This document shows positions 1-8,475 of a stretch of 64,000 nt of DNA, one piece after another. The position numbers were made by a program, and so were the translations under genes. Source of the stretch: Marinobacter sp. LQ44 (lineage in GTDB: Bacteria; Pseudomonadota; Gammaproteobacteria; Pseudomonadales; Oleiphilaceae); NCBI RefSeq assembly GCF_001447155.2, contig NZ_CP014754.1, positions 806,001-870,000 of the forward strand, given 5' to 3'. A model generated the notes under the pieces. That model was not told where the DNA came from. It ran no database searches and saw only the letters and a list, made by a program, of their open reading frames with translations. Position 1 is the first letter of the stretch. Every line of letters begins with the position of its first letter.

Positions 1-1642
1 TCGCGAGCGTAGTGAGCCGATGCGCGAGGCCATGCGCCTGTCCAGCCTGTTACGGAACTATCCACCGGAAGATCTGTTGAGCGCGCCCTGGCTGATGGAT
101 CGTTACGCTCCGGAACAGTACAAAGCGCTTCTGGAACGCCTGACCCCCGATAACCTCAAAGTCTGGGTGTCTGCTCCTAACCGGAATTTCGAAGCGCCGC
201 AACTTACGCAGTGGTATCAAACACCCTGGCAAAGAGAGCCGCTCAGCGTCGACAGTGAAGTAGATTCCGCGCTCGCTGAGAGCCTGGCCCTGCCCGCCGC
301 CAACCCGTTTGTTCCAGAAAACCTGGAGCTGGTGCCCGGGAACACCATGGCTCAGCCAGTGCTGCTGGACGAACTGGATGGCCTGGCTGTCTGGTACGCC
401 AGGGACACCCAGTTCAACACGCCGAAAGCCAACGTGTTTATCAGCCTGCGCACTCCGCAGGCGAAATCCTCCGCCCGCAACGAGGTACTCACCCAATTGC
501 TGGTGGACGCCATCGATACCAACCTGAACGCCTGGGCCTATTCCGCGCGACTGGCCGGGCTGGACTACAGCATTTACCCACACCTTCGGGGTGTGACCAT
601 CCGTGTGGGTGGCTATAACGACAAGCTCTACAAGCTGGTGAACCGGATTCTGCTGGAATTTGCAGATCCGAAGTTCACCGAGCAGCGTTTCGACGTTGCC
701 CGGCAGAGACTGATCGATGGTTTTGAGAACAAAGCCAAAGACCGACCGGTTCAGCAAACCTCCGAGTTCATTCAAACGGCTCTCATCGATGGCACCTTCC
801 CGGTGCCAGAAAAACTCGCTGCCGCGCGGGAAGTTACCCTGAACGAACTGGAAGCATTCGGCACACGCCTGGTTGCGCAAACCGATCCGGTCATGCTGGC
901 CCACGGCAACCTGACAGAGGCAGCGACACTGAACATGGCGCGGCAGGTTCAAGCCATGGTATTGAACAACCGGGAACGCACCAAGGTAGACCGCTCACGC
1001 ATGCGCCAGCTACCGCAGGGACTCACCCGGGCGACCTTAAACCTGGAGCATCCGGATACCGGTTATACGCTGTACTTGCAGGGGCGCGATACCTCCTACG
1101 AGGAGCGGGCAAAGTTCCGCCTTCTGGCCCAGATCCTGAGCAGCCCCTTCTACGAGGACATCCGCACCAACCGCCAGCTGGGCTACATCGTTTACGCTAC
1201 CGCTTTCGAGATTCTGGAAACACCAGCCCTGGGGTTGGTTGTGCAATCTCCGGACGCAACGGCTGAAGGCATTGACCAGACGGTAATGGAATTTGCTGAG
1301 GGATTCGAGGGCCAGCTGGCAGAGTTGAGCGCCGAACGGCTAGCCCGGGAGAAGCAGGCAGTGATCAGCCAACTGCTTCAGCGAGACCGACAGTTGAGTG
1401 ACGTGTCGGGCCGCTACTGGCGGGAAATCGACCGGGGGAACATCGCCTTTAACAGCCGGGAAAAACTCGCGGACGCCATTCAAAAGGTTACCCTGGATCA
1501 GCTGAAAACGACCTTCCGCGGCACAATGATAGAGCGGCAGCGGGCACTGCTGGTGGTTACCGGCGATGATGGCGAAAACAGCCGGTCCGTTCTTGACCAA
1601 CTGCGCCAGCGGGATGCCGTGCCAGCCCGGGTTGAACGTTAA
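1..1642 (+). CDS. M16 (insulinase/protease III-type) zinc peptidase, C-terminal part
   Basis: The reading frame is open from base 2 at the left edge, so the gene begins outside the window; about 547 C-terminal residues are present. They match the C-terminal half of the large (about 950-residue) insulinase/pitrilysin proteases: an RxxNYPPEDLL-like stretch near the start, a middle M16C domain, and a late segment with NRQLGYIVYA, the typical substrate-contacting motif of the inactive second half. The catalytic HxxEH of the N-terminal half is not in view, so activity cannot be judged. The family degrades peptides, often in the periplasm. The stop codon overlaps by 4 bases the stop of the convergent gene. 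The family is secure; which subgroup it is (PtrA or another M16 protein) is not. Confidence 0.88.
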   Translation, partial: RERSEPMREAMRLSSLLRNYPPEDLLSAPWLMDRYAPEQYKALLERLTPDNLKVWVSAPNRNFEAPQLTQWYQTPWQREPLSVDSEVDSALAESLALPAANPFVPENLELVPGNTMAQPVLLDELDGLAVWYARDTQFNTPKANVFISLRTPQAKSSARNEVLTQLLVDAIDTNLNAWAYSARLAGLDYSIYPHLRGVTIRVGGYNDKLYKLVNRILLEFADPKFTEQRFDVARQRLIDGFENKAKDRPVQQTSEFIQTALIDGTFPVPEKLAAAREVTLNELEAFGTRLVAQTDPVMLAHGNLTEAATLNMARQVQAMVLNNRERTKVDRSRMRQLPQGLTRATLNLEHPDTGYTLYLQGRDTSYEERAKFRLLAQILSSPFYEDIRTNRQLGYIVYATAFEILETPALGLVVQSPDATAEGIDQTVMEFAEGFEGQLAELSAERLAREKQAVISQLLQRDRQLSDVSGRYWREIDRGNIAFNSREKLADAIQKVTLDQLKTTFRGTMIERQRALLVVTGDDGENSRSVLDQLRQRDAVPARVER

Positions 1643-2280
1643 CGTTCACCAACCATTCGCCGGAAGCGCTGCCAATCTTCCGGTTCGTCCACATCCCAGC
1701 GGGGTTCCAGCAGGTAGACGCTGAGCCCCGCCGCATCCATCCTCTGCAGGGTTTGCTGCATAACCTCTGGCGTGCCCCAGGCAATACCTTGCAGCGCACC
1801 GGGCGCCAGCCTGCGAGCACCAATCAACACATAACCACCATCATCCGAGGGGCCGAGCACGACATCGTAATGCTCAAGAGCGGCAACTGCGGAGCGCACA
1901 TAACCGGGGTCTACGGAAGGACAATCACTGCCAATCACCACGGCCCGCTGATGAGAGGCAATACCCTGCCCCAACGCCCTGGCCATGCGCTCACCCAGAT
2001 CGTCACCTTGCTGAAAAGACTGAGGCAATCCGGCGGCCTCGATATTGGCCAGCAAGGGATCAGCTTCCTCCGGAGGCTGATCCAACGGACGATCCCACCA
2101 GAAGCTGACGTCGTAGCCCGTGGCACAAAGATTATCCAGCACCTCCAGGCTCAGGGTGATATGGGCCTGGAGCGCTCCCTCAACCCCGAGGGCCGGAATT
2201 AACCGGGTTTTTACCCGGCCCGCCTGCGGCCACTTGGCAAACTGCATGAGAACCGCCGGTGATTGATCAGTGTTTTGCAT
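1639..2280 (-). CDS. TIGR04282/DUF2064 family GT-A glycosyltransferase
   Basis: A 213-residue protein beginning MQNTDQSPAVLMQFAKWP. It has the hallmarks of the DUF2064 (CofC-like, arsenosugar-associated TIGR04282) nucleotidyl/glycosyl transferases: the N-terminal FAKWPQAGRVKTRL nucleotide-binding loop, the core IGSDCPSVDPGYV, and LGPSDDGGYVLIG. The start at 2280 is preferred over an upstream in-frame codon because it sits directly before the conserved fold. The gene overlaps by 14 bases the end of the next upstream gene, a second small glycosyltransferase; this TIGR04282-TIGR04283 pairing is common and implies one pathway. The sugar acceptor is unknown, and no arsenic or lipid genes are adjacent. 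Confidence 0.85.
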   Translation of the reverse strand: MQNTDQSPAVLMQFAKWPQAGRVKTRLIPALGVEGALQAHITLSLEVLDNLCATGYDVSFWWDRPLDQPPEEADPLLANIEAAGLPQSFQQGDDLGERMARALGQGIASHQRAVVIGSDCPSVDPGYVRSAVAALEHYDVVLGPSDDGGYVLIGARRLAPGALQGIAWGTPEVMQQTLQRMDAAGLSVYLLEPRWDVDEPEDWQRFRRMVGER

Positions 2281-2986
2281 GGCGCACGTTCCTCCGCCAA
2301 AGGGCCGCCAGGGTTTCGGGGCTGTCACCCCGCCAATAACGCCAACGCAGGCGCCACATCAGCACAATGGTGGGCCACACACCGCCCTGCTCCCAGCGCC
2401 GGCTGTCGGTAACTACCGGCGACGAGATACAGTAAGGGCGTGCCACCAGTTTCAGGCGTTTGGACAACTCGACGTCTTCCATCAACGGCATGGCGCGATA
2501 GCCACCCAACGCCTCGAAAACGTCCCGACGCACGAAAATACCCTGATCTCCCGTGCAAACGCCGGTGAGCCGGGAGCGCCAATTCATAAACCAGGCAATC
2601 ACGGAAAACATAGGGTGCCGGCCGCCGAGGCGAACATCAAATCGCCCCCAGGGGCGAGCAAGGCGCTGGCTTTCACTTAACTGTTCGAGGGCATCGGGGG
2701 GAAGGCGCGTATCTGCATGCAGGAATAAAATCAGGTCGCCGCGGGCAACGGCAGCGCCCGCGTTCATTTGCACCGCCCGACCAGGTTCCGATACCAGCAA
2801 CCGGTCACACAACGGGCGTGCCAGGTTAGCCGTGTTATCCGGGCTGCCGCCGTCGACCACAATCAGCTCGTGGCCGGCCTGCCGGACGGGCTGTAGCCTC
2901 TGCAAAGATTCTTCAATACCGGCCGCCTCCCGCCACACGGGCACGACCACGCTCAAAGACAAAGCAATCCGGGAATTGGCATCCAT
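2267..2986 (-). CDS. TIGR04283 family GT2 glycosyltransferase
   Basis: About 239 residues. The N-terminus LSVVVPVWREAAGIEESL is the GT2 nucleotide-sugar fold, followed by VDGGSPDNT, the DxD-type HADTRLPPDAL, and GDQGIFVRRDVFEALGGY with PLMEDVELSKRL, all diagnostic of the TIGR04283 branch. The start at 2986 (MDANSRIAL) is chosen because the upstream 19 codons add no family sequence. It overlaps the downstream TIGR04282 gene by 14 bases, suggesting translational coupling. The two enzymes probably act in sequence on one glycoconjugate. The donor and acceptor cannot be told from sequence. Confidence 0.86.
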   Translation of the reverse strand: MDANSRIALSLSVVVPVWREAAGIEESLQRLQPVRQAGHELIVVDGGSPDNTANLARPLCDRLLVSEPGRAVQMNAGAAVARGDLILFLHADTRLPPDALEQLSESQRLARPWGRFDVRLGGRHPMFSVIAWFMNWRSRLTGVCTGDQGIFVRRDVFEALGGYRAMPLMEDVELSKRLKLVARPYCISSPVVTDSRRWEQGGVWPTIVLMWRLRWRYWRGDSPETLAALWRRNVRHAKH

Positions 2987-3080
2987 AAAAGCGACAGACC
3001 AAGAGAACAAGGCCCAACCATAACCGGACGCCCCTTGAGCCACAAGCCCTTGCCGGCTATCATACCGCCTCTTCTGAAAT

Positions 3081-3157
3081 GCCCCCGTAGCTCATCTGGA
3101 TAGAGCGATCCCCTCCTAAGGGATAGGTAGCAGGTTCGAGTCCTGCCGGGGGTACCA
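3081..3157 (+). tRNA. tRNA-Arg (anticodon CCT)
   Basis: A 77-nt cloverleaf with acceptor arms GCCCCCG/CGGGGGT (a G-U first pair), discriminator A and an encoded CCA. The D arm contains AGCTCATCTGGATAGAGC, the anticodon loop CTCCTAA gives CCT at the usual place on an ATCCC/GGGAT stem, and the T arm contains GGTTCGAGTCC. It reads AGG codons. It lies alone on the plus strand between minus-strand genes, with no integrase or obvious attachment-site duplication beside it. Confidence 0.96.
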
Positions 3158-3234
3158 AACAACCTTATTCAAGTGTTGTTATTAGCCTCGACCACTGAAC
3201 ACTCTTGCAACCTGAGAGAGAAGGTCAACCGCCT

Positions 3235-3789
3235 CTAGCAGGGTACCCGGGAAACGCCCCAGATTGGCTTGCCCCATCGATATCCAACCATCCCCAGCAA
3301 ACCCGCAAGCAATAGTAGTAAACCGGAAGGCTCGGGGACCTTGGCCGGCGGCAACTTGTTAAGGCGACCAGTCAGCCAGTAGTAGTTCCCAGAGTCCCGA
3401 TCACCAACGTGCGCACCCTCAAACGGTGCGGTTAGGTGCAGGTTGTCGAAAATATCCTTGCCGGCCTCGAGGTAAAACAGGTCGAGAAAAAGGAAAAACT
3501 CAAAGTTATCCACCACAAAGGGTTCGAATCCGTTCTCGTAAAGGGCGTCGGTATCGGATATCGGTTGGTCATATATCAACGGCACAAGCCCAGTCCAACT
3601 GAACGTTATGGGTTCACTGGTAAACTGAACAGAAACCAGGCCACGCAGCACCGAATTAACCTCGATGATTGCGGTGGCATTATGACTCTCGTACGGGTTC
3701 ATAATGGGGTGGTCGTAGCTGTAGGTGATCAGCGCTGCGTTTGTGGCCGGTGCCACACAGGCAAGCACAATAGTCAGTAGATTCTTCAC
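3235..3789 (-). CDS. PEP-CTERM sorting-signal protein
   Basis: A 184-residue secreted protein. It starts with a short hydrophobic signal peptide (MKNLLTIVLACVAPATNA, probable cleavage after NA). Near the C-terminus is VPEPSGLLLLLAGLLGMVGY followed by basic residues, the three-part PEP-CTERM signal recognised by exosortase (EpsH/XrtA). The middle, rich in aromatic and acidic residues, resembles no enzyme I recognise; such proteins are usually exopolysaccharide-associated surface proteins. No exosortase or exopolysaccharide gene is in the window, so the sorting machinery must lie elsewhere. A tail of about 14 residues after the TM/arginine region is longer than usual. Confidence 0.82.
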   Translation of the reverse strand: MKNLLTIVLACVAPATNAALITYSYDHPIMNPYESHNATAIIEVNSVLRGLVSVQFTSEPITFSWTGLVPLIYDQPISDTDALYENGFEPFVVDNFEFFLFLDLFYLEAGKDIFDNLHLTAPFEGAHVGDRDSGNYYWLTGRLNKLPPAKVPEPSGLLLLLAGLLGMVGYRWGKPIWGVSRVPC

Positions 3790-4005
3790 GCGTTCAGTCC
3801 CTCGATTTACCTATGATCCATCAGGGTAATTTCAAGCAATTATTGAACCATAGCACGTATCACCGGGGCTTTAAGACGGCCAGCAAAACGGCGCATCACA
3901 CACATGTAAAATATTCTGACACCGAATATTTGGAGCGCTCACGCTTAGCTGCGCCCAGTTTGGGGTTACAATACCGCCTACCCTGTCACCACCGGAATCC
4001 ATCGA

Positions 4006-4680
4006 ATGGCCCGCTTTAACGAAATTGGCACCGCAACCATCCCCGGCAACGGCACCCGCTTGCGCCTGCTGCAGCGCAATGACGAGTTTTCCATCAAGAT
4101 CGCCGGGGCGCCCGGCGAACTGATGAACAGCCGGTTGCATGGTTCTGAAGATGCCCTGGCCACGCTGGCCTGTGAACGCCTGAGCCACCTGCCAGAGCCG
4201 CGGATCCTGATTGGCGGGCTGGGGATGGGTTTTACCCTGGCGGCGGCATTGGCATCAACCGGTGAAAAAGCGCGGGTGACAGTGGCGGAGCTGGTCCCGG
4301 AGGTTGAAACATGGAACCGCGGGCCTCTGGGCTCGGCGGCCGGCTATCCGCTGAACGATGCCCGAGCCCAGGTGCACATAGGCGACGTAGCAGAACTTCT
4401 GAGGCAGGGTGATGGCAACTGGGATGCCATTTTGTTGGATGTCGATAACGGCCCGGAGGGCCTTACCCGCAAGGAAAACAACTGGATCTACTCACCCGAA
4501 GGCATTGCTGCTGCCCAGAAATCCCTGAGTAGGGACGGCATTCTGGCCTACTGGTCCGCCGGCCCGGAACACGCCTTCACCGAACGCCTGCGCCGGGCAG
4601 GCTTCTCGGTAGAGCCAGTCGTTGTGCGCGCCCTGCGCCCCGGCAAAGGCGCACGCCACACCATCTGGCTGGCCTGGTAA
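4006..4680 (+). CDS. Spermidine synthase-like methyltransferase-fold protein
   Basis: A 224-residue Rossmann-fold protein. Visible motifs are RILIGGLGMGFTLAAAL (nucleotide/dcSAM binding), VTVAELVPEV (acidic residue at the end of strand 2), HIGDVAELL and WDAILLDVDNGPEGL (the post-strand-4 acidic motif of polyamine synthases). It is shorter than classical SpeE (about 280 residues) and lacks a clear N-terminal beta domain, matching the small stand-alone SpeE-like proteins found across gammaproteobacteria. Substrate unknown. The gene ends beside a strong inverted repeat that separates it from the convergent next gene. Confidence 0.78.
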   Translation: MARFNEIGTATIPGNGTRLRLLQRNDEFSIKIAGAPGELMNSRLHGSEDALATLACERLSHLPEPRILIGGLGMGFTLAAALASTGEKARVTVAELVPEVETWNRGPLGSAAGYPLNDARAQVHIGDVAELLRQGDGNWDAILLDVDNGPEGLTRKENNWIYSPEGIAAAQKSLSRDGILAYWSAGPEHAFTERLRRAGFSVEPVVVRALRPGKGARHTIWLAW

Positions 4681-4688
4681 TTTGGGGT

Positions 4689-4751
4689 AATTTGGGGTCA
4701 GACCCCAGAACATTTCACCGCTTCAAATGTCTTGGGGTCTGACCCCAAATT
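4689..4751. repeat. Perfect 19-bp inverted repeat (REP/BIME-like)
   Basis: Bases 4689-4707 and 4733-4751 are perfect reverse complements, built around TTTGGGGTCAGACCCCA, with a 25-base loop. Each arm is itself nearly palindromic (TGGGGTCAGACCCCA). A further partial copy (AATTTGGGGT) begins at 4679. It lies exactly between the stop codons of two convergent genes, where it could also end transcription from both sides. The motif type resembles REP elements mobilised by RAYT (IS200-like) transposases; no such gene is in the window. Confidence 0.85.
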
Positions 4752-5786
4752 TTATTGCAGCACTCGAGGGCGCCTGGCGGGAACAAACCACAGGCAAACC
4801 CGCGTGATCCAGCGTAACAGCAACAGGACCGGCAGCAGAATCAGGAACCAGCCGGGTACCTGTACCATCCACGGTGGCACGCCGAGCACCTTGGCCGCAC
4901 CGGCGAACAGGTCGTTCAGCACCAGCGGGTGTCGAACGGCCACATAGGCCAGGGCAGCCACGGCGGGCCATTTGGCATGACCAACCATAACCGAAGCCAT
5001 GCGCCCGGCCCTGGCAAGGCGCGTGCTGTAAGCCGCTGAACGGGCAGTGACGGTAGAAGCCCGGGCCGTGGTGGCTGCCGCCCTGCCCGCTTTCAGAAAC
5101 TTCACCGCACTGCCGATAACAATGGCATCCACGGCGGCCCAGCCGACATCGCTGGCACGAATGGGCTGATCGGTGCGATACCGGGATTCCAGGGTGCGAA
5201 TACCGCTGGTAAAGAACTGGGTAACGCCTTCGGTGATGCGATCGGTCCAGATCCACTCGATATTCCCGTCCGGGCCCACCACAAACTGACCGGTGAAATC
5301 CTGCCCTTCCTTGTTGGCAAAATTGACGGCATACCAGGCGCGCTGTTCAGGTGTGAGGGTTTGGCGGGTTCCGGCCACGCGATTCATCAGCTCTATCGAT
5401 CTGACCGGGTTCTGGTAAAAATGGATAACCGGAGGGATCAGGTACTCACCGTGGGCTTTCAGGGCATCCTGAAACTCAGGTTCCTCCCCAAATAACTCCA
5501 TCAGCAACCTGGTGTGCTCTGGATACACCTGCAGCGCCGCCTGGGCCTTCAACAACAGCAGGCGGTCGTCTCGATAATCAAGCAGCAGGGCCTGCACCGG
5601 CAGTGGCTCGGCAAGCACGGCCGAACGGGCGCCGAATACATCCTGGGCATGCAGGCGTACCAGCCGCTCTTCCACCGGTTGCGGCGGGAACCGAACCGCT
5701 ACCAGCATGGCAATAACCAGCGCAATCAGCGCCAGCCAGAGCACACCCCGGCGACGGTGGGTTCTGAACAGCACAGGCTCTTGCAT
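4752..5786 (-). CDS. Unknown membrane protein, 344 aa
   Basis: No family recognised. Residues about 14-31 form one N-terminal TM segment (LWLALIALVIAMLVAVRF), followed by a soluble region with many leucines and acidic residues. Two hydrophobic stretches near the C-terminus (around AVAALAYVAVRHPLVL and WFLILLPVLLLLRWI) precede a basic tail (PARRPRVLQ). A central alanine/arginine-rich segment (GRAAATTARASTVTARSAA) may be a flexible linker. The start ATG has a GGGAG ribosome site 8 bases upstream. The stop abuts the inverted repeat at 4689-4751. Probably an inner-membrane protein with a periplasmic domain. Confidence 0.75.
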   Translation of the reverse strand: MQEPVLFRTHRRRGVLWLALIALVIAMLVAVRFPPQPVEERLVRLHAQDVFGARSAVLAEPLPVQALLLDYRDDRLLLLKAQAALQVYPEHTRLLMELFGEEPEFQDALKAHGEYLIPPVIHFYQNPVRSIELMNRVAGTRQTLTPEQRAWYAVNFANKEGQDFTGQFVVGPDGNIEWIWTDRITEGVTQFFTSGIRTLESRYRTDQPIRASDVGWAAVDAIVIGSAVKFLKAGRAAATTARASTVTARSAAYSTRLARAGRMASVMVGHAKWPAVAALAYVAVRHPLVLNDLFAGAAKVLGVPPWMVQVPGWFLILLPVLLLLRWITRVCLWFVPARRPRVLQ

Positions 5787-5898
5787 CGCGTACTCCCGGC
5801 GACCTGAAAGGTTTCAGTCTACACGGAACGCCGGCACCATAGGAGTCGTACATCGCTAACCGCTGTGCCGTCAAGGAACACAGGAGAGTGCAAGCCAA

Positions 5899-5927
5899 TT
5901 GACCCGTAGCGGTTAATTACATAAAAG
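5899..5927 (+). promoter_or_regulatory. Candidate sigma70 promoter of the GGDEF gene
   Basis: TTGACC at 5899-5904 and TAAAAG at 5922-5927 with a 17-base spacer, about 75 bases before the ATG at 6001. Five of six -35 and four of six -10 positions match consensus. No other good pair was seen in this divergent intergenic region. Confidence 0.5.
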
Positions 5928-6000
5928 TACCGCAATCCGCTTTACGGTTTGCAAGAAACGGATACCATAGCCTCAGGTAGTGCTTTCCGGACCCGTCTTG

Positions 6001-7845
6001 ATGGATATTCTTGAGCAGAAACGCCGCATTATCACCACCGCCATTGTTGCCGTGGTTATGACGGGCATCATTATTGCCGCAGTGGTTTCTGCTCCACTGA
6101 TCAACCAGATTCACACCCAGGCGGCACAGACAGCTGGGGGCGTTGCAGACGCGAAAGCAGAGAACGTCAGAGCTGTTTTTGATCAGCACCAGGACCTGGC
6201 CCGCCAGACCGCCAGCCGGTCAGAACTGGCAAAGGTGCTGGGCCAATACGCCAAAGGCGAGGTTTCGGCCGGTGTGGTGTACACTTTCTCCCACCCGAGA
6301 CTGCAAGACGCAGCGCAAATCATAGAAGACCTTGCAGTATTAATCCGATACGACGCTGCCGGCAACGAACTGGTCAGGGTCGGGCCCTGGGCCAATGATC
6401 TACCTGCGGGTATCCCTCTCTCCGATACCCTGGACATCAATACTTTCGCGCTGGTGTCCGGCGAAACCAGCAGCCCGCTGCTGCAGGCGGCAAGCCCAAT
6501 ACTGGCAGATGGACGGGTGGTAGGTTATGACCAGCTTCTGTTCTCGCCAGACTCACTGACGCGGGTCTTCCAGAGTCAGCCGGATTCATCACTTTGTCTG
6601 CTCGACAACCGGAGAACAAAGCGCATTATCCTGAACCCACAGACGGATCAGATCGAGCTGACGGCCCCTGAGGGCTGCCTGGCCGTCAGGCAGGGAGTGT
6701 CCACCCGAGACCGCTCCGGTGCTTTCCGGGCAAGGCTTGACGATGGCTCCAGAGTGCTCACGTTCCACCGGCCACTGGCGGATTATGGCTGGGAACTGCA
6801 CATGTACTCCCGAACCTCACGGGTTTTCGCCGACGTCATCGTCGATATCATGATCAGTATTCTGGCTATCCTTATGCTCTCTGCTCTTGCAGGGTTGCTG
6901 GTCTGGAGGTCACTGAAACCGATAGTCGGCGCGATGGTAAAGCAAACGTCTCAGATCGCCCGTTCCACCGAAGAGCTGCGGCTGGCCTACCAGGTGTTCG
7001 AACACACTCATGAGGCGATTCTGATCACCGATGCAAACTTTATGATCGTTCGAGCCAACCCTGCCTTTTCCGACATTACCGGTGAAGAAAACAGAGCGTT
7101 ACATCGCAAGCTACTGACAGACTTTCTGGACAGTCATAAAGGGAAAGGTGTTGTTCTGGAGGAGATTCGGAAACAGCTGATCACGGTGAACGCCTGGCAA
7201 GGTGAGGTCTGGCTGAAGGGCCATCAGGGCCTCACCATTCCCAACCTGATGACGGTGTCACCCGTCAGAAACAAAAATGGCCAGATCCGGCAACTGGTGC
7301 TGACATTCAGTAATATCACGGAGCGGGTACAAGCCGAGAAACAGATGATCCGGCTTGCCCATTACGATGAACTGACCGGCCTGCCTAACCGGGTGGCACT
7401 TGAGAACCACCTGGAGCAGGCCATTCAGCAGGCGCGCCGGGATAACAGCCATTTTGCCCTGATGTTCCTGGATCTGGATAAATTCAAGCCAGTGAATGAT
7501 AACTATGGCCATCAGGTGGGTGACGAGCTGCTACGCAATGTTGGCAAGCGTCTGAAACACTGCATTCGCAGTGGCGATGTGGTGGGCCGGCGAGGCGGCG
7601 ACGAGTTTGTGGTGATTACCGGGCCGCTGCATGGCGATGATGACGCCAAGCCTATTGCCGACAAAATCGTCGCCGTGCTTAACGAAACCTTCCACATTCA
7701 GGAGCACAACATTCAGATAGGCGCCTCGGTGGGCGTTGCGCTCTATCCGGATGATGGCATGGCGGCCGAGGACCTCCTGAAACAGGCTGATGCCGCCATG
7801 TATCGGGTTAAAACCAGTGGCCGTAACGCCGTGGCCTACGCCTGA
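6001..7845 (+). CDS. Membrane PAS-GGDEF diguanylate cyclase
   Basis: A 614-residue sensor cyclase. TM1 is at about 9-31, followed by a ~250-residue periplasmic sensor region (ETSSPLLQAASPI and a late YGWELHMYSRTSRVF resemble a double-Cache sensor) and TM2 at about 282-305. A PAS domain lies at about 330-440 (EAILITDANFMIVRANPAF) and a GGDEF domain at about 455-612. The active site reads RRGGDEFVV with GGDEF at 532-536, so c-di-GMP synthesis should be intact. No EAL domain follows. A candidate inhibitory RxxD is not clear. The ATG at 6001 is preferred to an upstream GTG. The gene is monocistronic: the next gene is convergent and ends 7 bases away. Confidence 0.92.
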   Translation: MDILEQKRRIITTAIVAVVMTGIIIAAVVSAPLINQIHTQAAQTAGGVADAKAENVRAVFDQHQDLARQTASRSELAKVLGQYAKGEVSAGVVYTFSHPRLQDAAQIIEDLAVLIRYDAAGNELVRVGPWANDLPAGIPLSDTLDINTFALVSGETSSPLLQAASPILADGRVVGYDQLLFSPDSLTRVFQSQPDSSLCLLDNRRTKRIILNPQTDQIELTAPEGCLAVRQGVSTRDRSGAFRARLDDGSRVLTFHRPLADYGWELHMYSRTSRVFADVIVDIMISILAILMLSALAGLLVWRSLKPIVGAMVKQTSQIARSTEELRLAYQVFEHTHEAILITDANFMIVRANPAFSDITGEENRALHRKLLTDFLDSHKGKGVVLEEIRKQLITVNAWQGEVWLKGHQGLTIPNLMTVSPVRNKNGQIRQLVLTFSNITERVQAEKQMIRLAHYDELTGLPNRVALENHLEQAIQQARRDNSHFALMFLDLDKFKPVNDNYGHQVGDELLRNVGKRLKHCIRSGDVVGRRGGDEFVVITGPLHGDDDAKPIADKIVAVLNETFHIQEHNIQIGASVGVALYPDDGMAAEDLLKQADAAMYRVKTSGRNAVAYA

Positions 7846-7851
7846 AGCCGC

Positions 7852-8475
7852 TCAGGCCTGCTCATATTCCTGCACCAGCTGGCCGAGAAAATACAGGCCT
7901 GCAGAACCAAGAAAATACCGCCCGGCACCGGCCCGGAACACCAGATTTCGCTTCTCCAGGTAATCCAGGGCTTCAGCGAGGCCCTTCTCGAACCGGGCCG
8001 CCCGGAGAATGTCCTGGTACTCGTCGTCTCCGGCCATGGCTTCAAGGTCCTGCTCATTCAGGCCTGCGTCTGCACGCCCCAGATAATCCAGGTCCCTCCC
8101 GCTGCGGGCAAAGTAACGCCCAATTATCAACAGCACCACCTGCACCCTGAACGCATTCTCATCGTGCTCCTCACTTTCGTCGTCACTGCTCTCCTTCAGG
8201 AAGAAAAATGCGCCGGTTTCATTGAACACAAGTTCACTACCCAGATGTTCGTAAAAGGTGCGGAAGTGGGACAAGTGGTTGTACAACAGGTTGTATAGCG
8301 GATTGGCCCGTAGCTCCGAGCGGTTGTTGTCCCACACATCCCGCACGATCACCCGGCCGGCCTGAAACTCACGGTAGATGGCGGCGCTGTGGGCGGGCAG
8401 GATCTGCTCGAAGCTGCCGACTGGCGCTGCGCTCAGGCTGTTTTCCGTCTCGGTCATGTCAGAAAAATCAGGCAT
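7852..8475 (-). CDS. mksE: MksE/JetB KITE subunit of Mks condensin (Wadjet-like)
   Basis: A 207-residue acidic, helix-rich protein, last gene of the four-gene operon. Features such as AIYREFQAGRVIVRDVWDNN, LYNHLSHFRTFYEHLGSELVFNETGAFF (written here in parts: LYNHLSHFRTFYEHLG; LVFNETGAFFFL) and a winged-helix C-terminus match MksE, the small partner that dimerises on the kleisin. Its start overlaps the mksF stop by 8 bases. In Wadjet nomenclature it is JetB. It has no catalytic residues; its role is structural, bridging kleisin and DNA. Confidence 0.88.
   Translation of the reverse strand: MPDFSDMTETENSLSAAPVGSFEQILPAHSAAIYREFQAGRVIVRDVWDNNRSELRANPLYNLLYNHLSHFRTFYEHLGSELVFNETGAFFFLKESSDDESEEHDENAFRVQVVLLIIGRYFARSGRDLDYLGRADAGLNEQDLEAMAGDDEYQDILRAARFEKGLAEALDYLEKRNLVFRAGAGRYFLGSAGLYFLGQLVQEYEQA

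Noticed and set aside
50..952. 300-residue minus-strand frame opposite the M16 protease
   Set aside because: It mirrors the real plus-strand gene; the residues are low in family features and the protease frame is clearly coding.
3081..3234. Possible integration site at tRNA-Arg
   Set aside because: No integrase, no repeat of the tRNA 3' end nearby, and flanking genes look resident.
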